Positions 1 through 6,895 of a stretch of DNA of 15,340 bases are shown piece by piece. Numbering within the stretch: position 1 is the stretch's first letter; each line of letters starts with the position of its first letter. The stretch spans positions 1-15,340 of the forward strand of contig CANKYC010000021.1 in NCBI GenBank assembly GCA_947487845.1, given 5' to 3'. The position numbers were made by a program, and so were the translations under genes. This stretch comes from Rickettsiales bacterium (GTDB lineage: Bacteria; Pseudomonadota; Alphaproteobacteria; Rickettsiales; UBA1997). The notes under the pieces were generated by a model that searched no databases, had not been told where the DNA came from, and saw only the letters and a program-made list of their open reading frames with translations.

Positions 1-744
1 CTCATAAACATCTTTGTTACCGTCTGCCGTAATTGCTTTTGAGTATTCGCCATTAAAATCAATCAAAAGAAATTTGGCATTCTTTTTAAATTCATCATTA
101 CGATCATATTTTTGAAATAAGTGATAATATAAACTGGCGAGAGTATAAGATTTTCCGCTTCCTGTATTGCCAAAAATGCCAATATGGCTGGCAAATAAGC
201 TGTTAACGCCAACTTTTATTTCTAAACCTTTTTCATTTGATAGAACACCAATTTTTAGCGGAGTATCTTTAATTGTTTTGGGATTGTCATTTTCATCTTT
301 GGCTTGCTTTCCATTTTCATCTAAAACTGGATATTCTTTAATAAAATTATGAATAGCATTAAACTCATCCTCTTCCAAAAGAAATGCTTCATTATCAAGC
401 AATGGCAGTTCTTTGACACCTTGTTTAAAATTGTCACCTTCAAAATAGCCAACCAAACTAAGTTTCAAAACTCTTTTAATTTTTTCTTTTTCCTGCTTAT
501 AGTCTTTTTGAGAAATTAGCTTATTTTCGGTGATGAATTCTTCATCAACTATGCCAATAAGCTCTTGAAAGCCTTTGCAAATTTTAACATAACTGCCAAC
601 CGAAACGCCTTTGATGATTTTACCGTTAAAAATTAAATGCGGTGAATTTTTTGATTTATGAACATTGATTTCAACCGACCTTCCGCGAACTGCCTCAACT
701 TTTCCGATATATAAAGCTGTTTTGTTATCAATTTTATTTTGCAT
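1..744 (-). CDS. HerA-like ATPase (FtsK/HerA superfamily), 3' part cut by window edge
   Basis: This open frame runs off the left edge, so only the first 248 residues are visible. Residues 10-100 look like the small N-terminal beta-rich domain of HerA-type ATPases. A clear Walker A (GNTGSGKS, 192-199) follows, preceded by ASHIGIF, and then FLLIDFNGEYS (about 226-236), a typical HerA segment. The Walker B and C-terminal arginine finger would lie beyond the edge. HerA proteins form hexameric DNA-translocating or remodelling ATPases. The start 33 bases after the SIR2 gene, on the same strand, points to the SIR2-HerA (Nezha-like) anti-phage pair, in which SIR2 and HerA assemble into one complex that degrades NAD on infection. 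The ATG at 742-744 was chosen because it is the first in frame after the SIR2 stop and the protein reads sensibly from there; no strong ribosome binding site is seen. The family call is firm; the defence role is inferred from context. Confidence 0.88.
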   Translation of the reverse strand, partial: MQNKIDNKTALYIGKVEAVRGRSVEINVHKSKNSPHLIFNGKIIKGVSVGSYVKICKGFQELIGIVDEEFITENKLISQKDYKQEKEKIKRVLKLSLVGYFEGDNFKQGVKELPLLDNEAFLLEEDEFNAIHNFIKEYPVLDENGKQAKDENDNPKTIKDTPLKIGVLSNEKGLEIKVGVNSLFASHIGIFGNTGSGKSYTLASLYYHLFQKYDRNDEFKKNAKFLLIDFNGEYSKAITADGNKDVYE

Positions 745-777
745 CTTTTTCTGCTTCTTTCTTATCTTTTGACTTGC

Positions 778-1998
778 CTAAGCTGATTTGTTAAAAAATT
801 CTTTATTAATTATCGCAAGATCAAAATCTTTTTCTTTAAACTCCTTTTCTTTTTTATCTTCTTCCTTATTCAATTCTTCTTTAATTCTCTGCACAAAAAC
901 TATATTTCGAATTTCTGAACTTTTCATTTTTAGATTTTCTTTGATTTGATTTTCAGCTTCTTCATTGAAAGCAAAAATCACCACCAGCAATGTTGGGTTT
1001 GATTTTATTGCTCTATTCACAATTTCACGAATATGTTCATCGGCAAAAGAAAATCCAAAAACAAATAAAACAGCGTTTTCTTTGTCAATATTATTAGAAA
1101 ACATTCTTAGTAATTCATAATAATGAAGCTTAAGAGTTGTGTCTTTGAACTTGTCTTTATTTGGGTTTATCATCACAAACTTATCATAAAATGTGATAAA
1201 TTTTTCTATTTCTGAATCGCTATCTTTAATTTTCTCTGCTTCTCTATAAATCGCTGAAAAACCATGATCTTTATCATCTTTTTTGCTTAAGAATTTTCCT
1301 TTCTCATCAAAGCATTCAACCAAACTTTCTTTTGCTAAATTAATTTTTTTTAATTCTTTAACCACGCTCAACCGATTATCATAATAAATATTTGCTTTAT
1401 CTTCGTCACATTTCCAATTCAGGCTTCCATGCAGCTTAAATAAATTAAACAAAGGCAGGGTTGATTGGTAATCATAATGACTTGAAACCTTGTTGATTAT
1501 ATTATGAAAATTTTCCGTTCCAAACTTCGGGTTCATCCTACCAAAAAAGCCGTCATTAAAGCTTAGCGAGCATTCTTCTAGAGCCACATCAAGAAAAACA
1601 TCAATATTGGTGGTAAATAAATTTACTTGTTTTGGGTAATTATTTGATCTTTTTGATAAGATTGTTTGTAGCGATTCTAAAAATATTTTGTAGTTATTTT
1701 TTACTTCAAATTTTTCACATTCTTTATTGCAGGAATTATCATCGTTACAAAAAATTAACTGCAAATTCTTCTCAATGCATTTTGTGAAATAGTGATTTTT
1801 GATCGAGGCTTCTATTATCTTTAAAACTTTTTCATCCGTTTGATCTTTGCTAAATCCATCTTTTTTATCAAAAGCATCCATTGCTTTTTCTATATCCTGC
1901 AAGGTATGTAAAAATGGCTTTGAAGCACCAGAGCCAATTAAGAAATTAAGGTTAGCGCTTTCAAGAAGTTTTTCTATTTCTTCAAATTTGAATGTCAT
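778..1998 (-). CDS. SIR2-domain protein, probable NADase effector of a SIR2-HerA defence pair
   Basis: This 406-residue protein has the SIR2 Rossmann signatures in order: NFLIGSGAS (18-26) for NAD binding, LFTTNID (127-133) with the catalytic-type Asn131 and Asp133, KLHGSLNW (188-195) with the candidate catalytic His190, and LFVFGFSFADEHIREI (311-326) closing the fold. The C-terminus (375-392) is very rich in Lys and Glu. Defence SIR2 proteins hydrolyse NAD and cause abortive infection. The HerA-like ATPase gene follows by 33 bases and the AbiEii toxin gene precedes by 9 bases, so all are likely on one transcript. Cys73, Cys84, Cys90 and Cys94 form a cluster that might bind metal. The protein is clearly not a classical deacetylase sirtuin, since it lacks that family's zinc-ribbon layout. 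The ATG at 1996-1998 has no obvious Shine-Dalgarno and may rely on translational coupling. Family assignment is strong; activity and target are inferred. Confidence 0.88.
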   Translation of the reverse strand: MTFKFEEIEKLLESANLNFLIGSGASKPFLHTLQDIEKAMDAFDKKDGFSKDQTDEKVLKIIEASIKNHYFTKCIEKNLQLIFCNDDNSCNKECEKFEVKNNYKIFLESLQTILSKRSNNYPKQVNLFTTNIDVFLDVALEECSLSFNDGFFGRMNPKFGTENFHNIINKVSSHYDYQSTLPLFNLFKLHGSLNWKCDEDKANIYYDNRLSVVKELKKINLAKESLVECFDEKGKFLSKKDDKDHGFSAIYREAEKIKDSDSEIEKFITFYDKFVMINPNKDKFKDTTLKLHYYELLRMFSNNIDKENAVLFVFGFSFADEHIREIVNRAIKSNPTLLVVIFAFNEEAENQIKENLKMKSSEIRNIVFVQRIKEELNKEEDKKEKEFKEKDFDLAIINKEFFNKSA

Positions 1999-2007
1999 AA
2001 TTTTTAT

Positions 2008-2823
2008 CTAAATCCGATTAACAATTTCACTTTTTACATACTCAAAAGCCTCGTCAAAATTCCAGTTGGTTTGATTAGGAATAAATGGAACATTGTATGG
2101 CGGGAGCTGATGAGGCAGCAAAATATTCATATCAAGCTGGAAGTCTTTGTTTAAGCGCTTCAATTCGAGGTTTTTTAAAAACAAATCTTTGGAAATTTTT
2201 AACCCACCATGTTCGCAATATTTTTTGAAAATTTTCAGTGTATCATCAATGTTTGCTAAATTTTTGCTGAAGACCATCCACAGATCAAATAAATCCCTGC
2301 CTTTGCGCCTTTGATATAAAGCCCTTATCTTTGTCGCCATCAACTCTTCGAGCTGATTAACCGCAACTAGGCACTCACCACTAAACCACTGCGACTCAAA
2401 ACCAAAAGCTACATTGTTAACATCCATTACCTGAAAATGTTCGGTGGTGTTAATCTCAATTTTCAGCTTCATTGGCAGACCGTTAACCGAGGTATATTTG
2501 TAAACCAATTTTGCTGATCGCTCGGTTAAAAGGCGGTTTGGTTCGCCAAGCCAATTAAGCGCGATTCTGATAGCGTCTATTGTTTCGCCAATTGGCTGCG
2601 CTTTGGTTTGGACAAAGTCTAAATCTTCACTATAACGCGCTGAAGGTTTGAGGTAAATTTTATTGAGCGCAGTTCCGCCACGAAAAATCAGGCTTTCTTT
2701 AATTTTCTGATTTTGGTAAAGACTTACCAAAGCCCTGTTAATAATTAAGTCTTGCTCAACCATATCAAGGCTTTGCCAAGGAGCGTTTTGTTGCCATTTT
2801 TCTATAAAAATCTTTGGAATCAT
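2008..2823 (-). CDS. AbiEii/AbiGii-type nucleotidyltransferase toxin (type IV toxin-antitoxin)
   Basis: The 271-residue product shows the four AbiEii motifs in order: FRGGTALNK (47-55), SEDLDF (65-70, with the catalytic-type Asp67 and Asp69), KIEIN (121-125), and the helical block ELMATKIRALYQRRKGRDLFDLW (160-182) with conserved Lys165 and Asp177. This is the DNA polymerase beta-like nucleotidyltransferase fold. Members of the family act as growth-inhibiting toxins that modify RNA (tRNA CCA-end modification is reported for relatives) and provide abortive phage resistance when paired with AbiEi. All motifs are intact, so the toxin looks functional. Length is normal to slightly short. The antitoxin gene precedes it with a 57-base gap containing an imperfect palindrome, and the SIR2 gene follows after only 9 bases. 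The ATG at 2821-2823 is the only sensible start, since motif I begins at residue 47. Confidence 0.92.
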   Translation of the reverse strand: MIPKIFIEKWQQNAPWQSLDMVEQDLIINRALVSLYQNQKIKESLIFRGGTALNKIYLKPSARYSEDLDFVQTKAQPIGETIDAIRIALNWLGEPNRLLTERSAKLVYKYTSVNGLPMKLKIEINTTEHFQVMDVNNVAFGFESQWFSGECLVAVNQLEELMATKIRALYQRRKGRDLFDLWMVFSKNLANIDDTLKIFKKYCEHGGLKISKDLFLKNLELKRLNKDFQLDMNILLPHQLPPYNVPFIPNQTNWNFDEAFEYVKSEIVNRI

Positions 2824-2847
2824 AACAAGTTTTATTTTTATTTTGAG

Positions 2848-2886
2848 TTATGCAAATTACTCGCTTCGCTGCGTCATTTGTCATAA
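2848..2886. repeat. Imperfect palindrome between the AbiEi and AbiEii genes
   Basis: The left arm TTATGCAAATTACTCGC pairs imperfectly with the right arm TGCGTCATTTGTCATAA around a TTCGC-like loop. It overlaps the stop codon of AbiEi (2881-2883) and fills most of the 57-base gap before AbiEii. It could be a small dispersed repeat or an mRNA hairpin that lowers toxin translation relative to antitoxin. It lacks a T-run in the transcribed direction, so it is not a good terminator. Confidence 0.5.
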
Positions 2887-3687
2887 GTCGCTCTCAATTG
2901 AAGTGTTTTCGATAATCATCCATTTCTTACATCTTGGATAACCTTTAATTGGAATTTCTGGCGCGAGGGCAACGAGTTTTTTATCCGAAGATAGATAGTC
3001 TTGCAGACCGTTAATGATTTCCTGCTTCTGATCAAAATTTTCGACATCAATTTTTTCCAAGATATAGCCCAATTTTTGCAGCCAGAATTTTTGGTTGGAA
3101 ATTTTTGCCAGCTCGATCAATTTTTTAAGATCAATTGATTGCACCAACTCTGATAGAACAGTTGCGATATGATTTAGCCCGCCGCTTCTTTCAGGGTAAA
3201 GTAGCAAATCCATAGCAGTTAATTCCGGTGAGGAGATTTTTAAATAGCCGCTATCAACAGCAATTTCCTGTATTGGAAGGTTTGCCAGAGATTTTTTGTA
3301 AATTAAATCAATGCTTATTTGCCCAAATTTTAAACTTTTGCGGATTTGCTTATCAGAAATTACTTGAAATGAATTTGGCTTTTGATGAGTTGCCCCGTGA
3401 TACATTGCAGCGCTAAGCAAGCCCGCATAATAATTTACTTGCAAATGCTGCATTAAAATTGGCACTAATTCTGCCGCAGGCAAACAACCTTGAAATTGGT
3501 GTTCAGGTGGGATTATCACGTAAAATCCTTTTGCAGGACTGATAATTTCTCCGCGTTTTTTTATGCGACATATCGAAGATAAAGCATTATATTTCGAGAT
3601 CTTTAAATCGCTCGCAGCCTCATCCACTGTGAAAGAAAGCCGCCCTGATTTTCTTAAATCTTTTAAATATTCTGAAAACTTTGCCAT
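2881..3687 (-). CDS. AbiEi-type antitoxin and transcriptional repressor
   Basis: This 268-residue protein starts with a winged helix-turn-helix (about residues 1-60: a predicted helix, SFTVDEAASDLKISKYNALS as recognition region, then IKKRGEIISPAKGFYVIIP as wing). A middle part containing VNYYAGLLSAAMYHGATH (about 84-101) is typical of AbiEi proteins. AbiEi neutralises AbiEii without forming a stable complex (type IV) and represses its own operon by binding inverted repeats in the promoter. Both roles fit here: it is the first gene of the minus-strand operon, the toxin gene follows, and repeat copies sit upstream of the -35 and across its own start codon. The start at 3685-3687 gives the complete wHTH domain and lies about 29 bases after the predicted transcription start. 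There is no clear Shine-Dalgarno. Confidence 0.9.
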   Translation of the reverse strand: MAKFSEYLKDLRKSGRLSFTVDEAASDLKISKYNALSSICRIKKRGEIISPAKGFYVIIPPEHQFQGCLPAAELVPILMQHLQVNYYAGLLSAAMYHGATHQKPNSFQVISDKQIRKSLKFGQISIDLIYKKSLANLPIQEIAVDSGYLKISSPELTAMDLLLYPERSGGLNHIATVLSELVQSIDLKKLIELAKISNQKFWLQKLGYILEKIDVENFDQKQEIINGLQDYLSSDKKLVALAPEIPIKGYPRCKKWMIIENTSIESDL

Positions 3688-3701
3688 AGTAGAAAAATTG
3701 C
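3685..3701 (-). repeat. Third copy of the putative AbiEi operator motif, overlapping the start codon
   Basis: The stretch CATAGTAGAAAAATTGC matches the upstream copy at 3758-3774 at 16 of 17 bases. It covers the ATG of AbiEi and the end of its leader, so a protein bound here would block transcription past the promoter. No inverted partner next to it is obvious. Confidence 0.55.
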
Positions 3702-3722
3702 TAAAATAGTAATTATACGACT

Positions 3723-3750
3723 ATAATATCATTAAAAATGCAAAAGTCAA
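3723..3750 (-). promoter_or_regulatory. Predicted sigma70-type promoter of the abiE-SIR2-HerA operon
   Basis: Read on the minus strand there is a -35 box TTGACT (3745-3750), a 16-base spacer and a -10 box TATTAT (3723-3728). Transcription would start near 3716, leaving a leader of about 29 bases before the AbiEi start codon. It is the best promoter match upstream of the operon and lies between the putative operator copies. Confidence 0.6.
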
Positions 3751-3757
3751 TGCATGT

Positions 3758-3798
3758 CATAGTAGAAACATTGCGATTTCTGCAATCTTGCTACTATA
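3758..3798 (-). promoter_or_regulatory. Putative AbiEi operator: inverted repeat upstream of the -35 box
   Basis: The plus strand reads ATAGTAGAAACATTGC (3759-3774), a 7-base spacer, then GCAATCTTGCTACTAT (3782-3797). The arms are inverted copies with 14 of 16 positions matching. A third copy of the motif, ATAGTAGAAAAATTGC (3686-3701), lies across the AbiEi start codon and leader, in the same orientation as the first arm. AbiEi repressors are known to bind inverted repeats at their own promoter cooperatively, so this set fits autoregulation. No binding has been shown here. Confidence 0.5.
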
Positions 3799-4416
3799 AG
3801 GCAATCGACTTAATAAATCAGCAAATATCCACAAAAATGTCCAATTATATCCAATTTGTGTAGCGCAGGAAGATTCGAACTCACGGCAAAAATCCCTACG
3901 AAGTTTCGTAAAGTGGGCGAGGTGAAAGCATCTGATTTTTATCGAACTTTTCGGTATGGATGAAAGTGGCTTTGAAGCCTTGATTTTACTGGTTTCAGAA
4001 AAGTGCGACCAATTTCGCAAACTAACCCCCATCCACCGCCATAATTTTTTAGCCTCTCACCCCTACAGCCATAAGGTTTCAAGCCACTTTTTGAACCAGA
4101 TGAGGTTCGAACTCTCAGTATGGATGACCCTTACCACTCTAGCACAGACTCAATCATATTTACCTTCAAAATTCGTAATCATCTGCCTGTTCGGTTGATA
4201 TAACCTGCGAACTTTTTTGATCGATTTTACGCGGAGAAATTTGCTCAGAGATTAAAGAAGATAGAAAAAATCAGAGATTTTTGTTGTAGATGAAGTCTGT
4301 AAAGCCTTGATATTGTTGATCAAAACTCGGTGTACGTGAAACGGGGATTGGAGATTACTTAACTTAATACTTTATTTTGTAAGTTGTTTTCTGCATCAAT
4401 TGATTTGTGTGAGTTA
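3799..4416. other. Gene-free stretch with diverged short repeats
   Basis: No convincing gene lies between the AbiEi promoter and the peptidase gene. The short frames here have no ribosome binding sites or recognisable products. The stretch holds degenerate copies of short motifs also found at 6250-6650, for example CGGTATGGATGAAA (3952-3965) and CGGTGTACGTGAAA (4328-4341). A related pair ending TATGGATGA occurs near 3940-3962 and 4104-4127. It also holds one arm of the 24-bp inverted repeat at 4192-4215. Two tRNA-like T-loop sequences on the minus strand do not fold into full tRNAs. Confidence 0.6.
4192..4215 (+). repeat. 24-bp inverted repeat, left copy
   Basis: This 24-base sequence occurs again, exactly and in inverted orientation, at 6329-6352. 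It contains the small dyad GGTTGATATAACC, and with the preceding bases it is framed by GTTCG and CGAAC, so it can form a hairpin. The two copies enclose the S66 peptidase gene and nothing else. Confidence 0.8.
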
Positions 4417-6117
4417 TTATATTCTCCCTTCAATTGAAACAGATTTTGATTCTTCTTTCGGTTCAACTACTTTCATTCTAGTTTCAATCAAAGTTACTGA
4501 ACCCATGACTCTCGGCGGACCTTCAGGAAAAAGCGCAGCATTTTCTGGAGCTTGGCCAGTAAAAAAACCTGGATTCAAATCATGTCCTTTTGCAAAATCT
4601 TTGAGCCAATCGTTAAAGCCCTTCGGAACTTTGTCGCGCAATAAAAAGATTAATGACGCTGCTTTTTGCAATTGTCCGGTTTTTAATAATTCCATCAACG
4701 TTGTTTGCGCATCTTGCACTACATGAGAAAGATTCTGTTTCTCGTATTCTTCTTGAGTAACTGATGCTTGGGGATTTCTTTTTCTTTCACTTTCCTGCCA
4801 TATTTGAAAAGGCGGCATGCCTTTACCTTCAAAATCTATCATAACATTTTTTCCGGAGAGGTCAACGCAATCAAGGTCAGTTACCTCGCATCTTTGACAA
4901 ATTTTTGTGGCGCGAGCAAATAAAAATTTCTTCGGATCAGTAACTTCTTTAACGCCTTTAACAACATCAGACCAAGAAAGTTTATCTTCTTTTGAAATCA
5001 GCGGACTGCGACTGACTCGCTCCTTTTTTTCTTCACCTGATTTATTGTAAACGCATGTAACTGTTACATCCGGAATTGAAATAGCTTCACTTATGACTGG
5101 CGTTGGTCTTACATAATAAGGAGTTTGTGATTCAAATATTCCTCTTACCTCTTTAATATCTTCTGCTGTTCTTACTGCTGAAATACTCAAAGTTGCATCA
5201 GCATCGGTAACTGCAATTCTAACCTGAGTATGAAGCGGAAGTGGTGTTTGCTTGATTCCTCTGGCATGACCGAAAGGCGCCTCGGAGAATATGGGAATTT
5301 CCGATTCTTCAGCAATTTTTTTGATTTGTTCGATTTGTTCCGTGGAATGCAAAAGGTCTGATTGGCTGAGTAATATTGCTTTTGGTTTTTGATTTTGCTG
5401 CTTCATTGAAGCGAGCGCAAATTGTAAACCTTCAACAACATTTCTTCTGCTGGCTTGCTGTGTGGCTTCTAACAACACAATTGATCCATACTTCTCATCA
5501 ATTGCTGTTGAATATTCAGCACGTCGCGAGTGACCATTAAATATAACAAGTTTACCATCAATACTCCCTACATCTAGTGCAGCTCTATTAAAGCATTTCA
5601 AACCTACATCATCAACTTTCTGCTCAAACAAGAATTTTTTCATCGCTTCAGCAGCTTTTTTATCTGTAGTTAAAGCTCCAATTGGCAAGGCCTGAACCGG
5701 AGAAACCGCACCAATTCCTCCTAAATAATTTAATAACTGATCACCATCAGAAAAACCGCACATCACAACATCTGGACGCATTTGCAAACGATCTTCACTC
5801 TGATATTTTTTTAAATATTCTATCACCTCATCAGTGCCATTACCACCGCCATCGAACATCAGTTTTACTCGCTCATCTGCCAAAGCTTTAACAATGAATT
5901 CAGCACGTTTTTGTGGCGTATCAGACATGCCATAATAATTTCTTTCTGTTCGAAATATTTCAAGCTGTCCATCTCCCAACCCATATTCATCATGTAAAAA
6001 TTTACTATATTTATCAAAATCTCTCTCTGTGTTACGATACTCAAAAGGCATACCACCTGCAACAACTACCACTTTATCAGTGGTTTTGAGAGGTTTTCGA
6101 ATCATAGGTTTGGTCAT
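4417..6117 (-). CDS. S66-family peptidase (LD-carboxypeptidase/MccF-like) with C-terminal extension
   Basis: The first about 315 residues fit the S66 serine peptidase fold: VVVVAGGMPF near the start, VKLMFDGGGNGTDEVIEYL (84-102), then MCGFSDGDQLLNYLG (119-133) with the nucleophile candidate Ser123, IVLLEATQ (213-220) with Glu217, and PFGHARG (281-287) with His284. LdcA of Pseudomonas uses Ser115, Glu217 and His285, so the triad spacing is kept. S66 enzymes cleave LD-peptide bonds in recycled murein tetrapeptides, or inactivate microcin C-type peptides. The protein has 566 residues against about 300-350 for the family. The extra about 230 residues include a CQRC pair (407-410) and resemble nothing I recognise. 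No signal peptide is seen, so it is probably cytoplasmic. The gene stands alone on its strand between repeat-rich non-coding DNA. No clear Shine-Dalgarno precedes the ATG. Family call is good, substrate unknown. Confidence 0.8.
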   Translation of the reverse strand: MTKPMIRKPLKTTDKVVVVAGGMPFEYRNTERDFDKYSKFLHDEYGLGDGQLEIFRTERNYYGMSDTPQKRAEFIVKALADERVKLMFDGGGNGTDEVIEYLKKYQSEDRLQMRPDVVMCGFSDGDQLLNYLGGIGAVSPVQALPIGALTTDKKAAEAMKKFLFEQKVDDVGLKCFNRAALDVGSIDGKLVIFNGHSRRAEYSTAIDEKYGSIVLLEATQQASRRNVVEGLQFALASMKQQNQKPKAILLSQSDLLHSTEQIEQIKKIAEESEIPIFSEAPFGHARGIKQTPLPLHTQVRIAVTDADATLSISAVRTAEDIKEVRGIFESQTPYYVRPTPVISEAISIPDVTVTCVYNKSGEEKKERVSRSPLISKEDKLSWSDVVKGVKEVTDPKKFLFARATKICQRCEVTDLDCVDLSGKNVMIDFEGKGMPPFQIWQESERKRNPQASVTQEEYEKQNLSHVVQDAQTTLMELLKTGQLQKAASLIFLLRDKVPKGFNDWLKDFAKGHDLNPGFFTGQAPENAALFPEGPPRVMGSVTLIETRMKVVEPKEESKSVSIEGRI

Positions 6118-6328
6118 TTATTTTTTAAAAAATTGAAAAAATGAGCACACTTTATTTACTTCCCAATCTTAAAATTATTTTAAAAAGTTTTCGGTAAAAA
6201 GCTATTACTTAGGCAAAAATTTTGAACAGTTGCATGAGATTCTTTTAGTAAAAATCGAACTTCATTTCGGTAAACATGAAATGAGCAGCATAATCAAGGC
6301 TTCAGAGCATTTTTAACAAGGGTAGAAG

Positions 6329-6352
6329 AAAGTTCGCAGGTTATATCAACCG
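6329..6352 (-). repeat. 24-bp inverted repeat, right copy
   Basis: The reverse complement is identical over all 24 bases to 4192-4215, while the bases on either side differ. It is also part of the first of two diverged repeat units (GTTCGCA at 6332-6338, again at 6431-6437), which suggests a dispersed hairpin repeat rather than a transposon end. Confidence 0.8.
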
Positions 6353-6429
6353 CACCCAGCTGATTTTTCTCTAACTTTTCGGTACACATGAGAAGCAAAT
6401 AAAATCAAGGGTTTGCGAGATTGGAGAAT

Positions 6430-6477
6430 GGTTCGCAAATTCTATCAGCTGCCCCGCCAATCCTACTATTGCGAACC
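6430..6477. repeat. Hairpin within the repeat array
   Basis: GGTTCGCAA (6430-6438) and TTGCGAACC (6469-6477) form a perfect 9-bp stem around a 30-base interior. The left arm aligns with GTTCGCA of the neighbouring repeat unit, so it is probably a better-preserved hairpin form of the same element. No T-run follows, so it is not a typical terminator. Confidence 0.55.
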
Positions 6478-6846
6478 GAATCTCTCATAGGTTTTATCAA
6501 ATTTCTCTACCCCTCTCCAAGCCCTGTATTTGCGGCTTCTCTCCATATTGAAATTTCTATTTCACGCTTACCTTCTTCTCTCTCGCTGGCAAAATTTTTT
6601 GCATTTTTGGGGTATTTTTCTCTTAAGTTTCTCCGCTTCACGTTTACCTTTTTAGAAAAGGTGAATATCGATAAATGCTGGCTTCGTGGGTTTTTCTTCG
6701 AACTTCTCAAGGTGCTATCTCAAGTGATATTCTTTACTTTTTTGCGAACTTCTCGCATTTGGTTTCTTTAAACTTTTTATTAAAAAAAATGACTTTTTTG
6801 AATTTTTGTTTATCCTTTTTGGCATGAAAACTGATTTCAGAATGAG

Positions 6847-6873
6847 TTGATTTTATCAAATCAAATTTAAAAT
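6847..6873 (+). promoter_or_regulatory. Weak candidate promoter for the methyltransferase gene
   Basis: TTGATT (6847-6852) and TAAAAT (6868-6873) lie 15 bases apart, shorter than ideal, just ahead of the methyltransferase start at 6896. The -35 region is part of a near-palindrome, TTGATTTTATCAAATCAA, which could be a regulator site. Confidence 0.3.
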
Positions 6874-6895
6874 TTTTAATCTTAGAGAAAAAGCA

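Larger units (their letters stand above)
6118..6895. other. Gene-free stretch with tandem-like diverged repeats
   Basis: This 780-base stretch has no credible gene; the longest frames are low-complexity Phe/Leu-rich or Lys-rich readings without ribosome binding sites. It holds two diverged copies of a unit of about 110 bases. Copy 1 (about 6255-6356) and copy 2 (about 6370-6466) both run from a CGGTA-ACATGA motif through ATCAAGG to GTTCGCA and TATCA. The right copy of the 24-bp inverted repeat and a hairpin at 6430-6477 lie inside. Two inverted relatives of the first motif follow at 6560-6573 and 6636-6649. Confidence 0.6.

Noticed and set aside
3862..3892. Minus-strand tRNA-like T-loop (GAGTTCGAATC) suggesting a tRNA or attachment site
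   Set aside because: The T-stem pairs poorly, and no matching acceptor, D-arm or anticodon arm is found within tRNA distance.
3757..4032. Minus-strand open frame of 91 codons
   Set aside because: No ribosome binding site, no recognisable product, and it covers the putative operator and diverged repeats.
4090..4190. Minus-strand sequence with a D-arm-like AGTGGTAAGG and GAGAGTTCGAACCTC, like a tRNA
   Set aside because: The acceptor stem cannot be closed with a proper 5' partner and the T-stem has mismatches; it aligns better with the local repeat near 3940-3962.
4192..6352. CRISPR-like array because of multiple short repeats
   Set aside because: Repeats are strongly diverged, in both orientations and at irregular distances, with no regular spacers or cas genes.
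6421..6771. Plus-strand open frame of 116 codons with hydrophobic content
   Set aside because: Composition follows the T/C-rich DNA (Phe, Leu, Ser), there is no ribosome binding site, and it lies across repeat copies.
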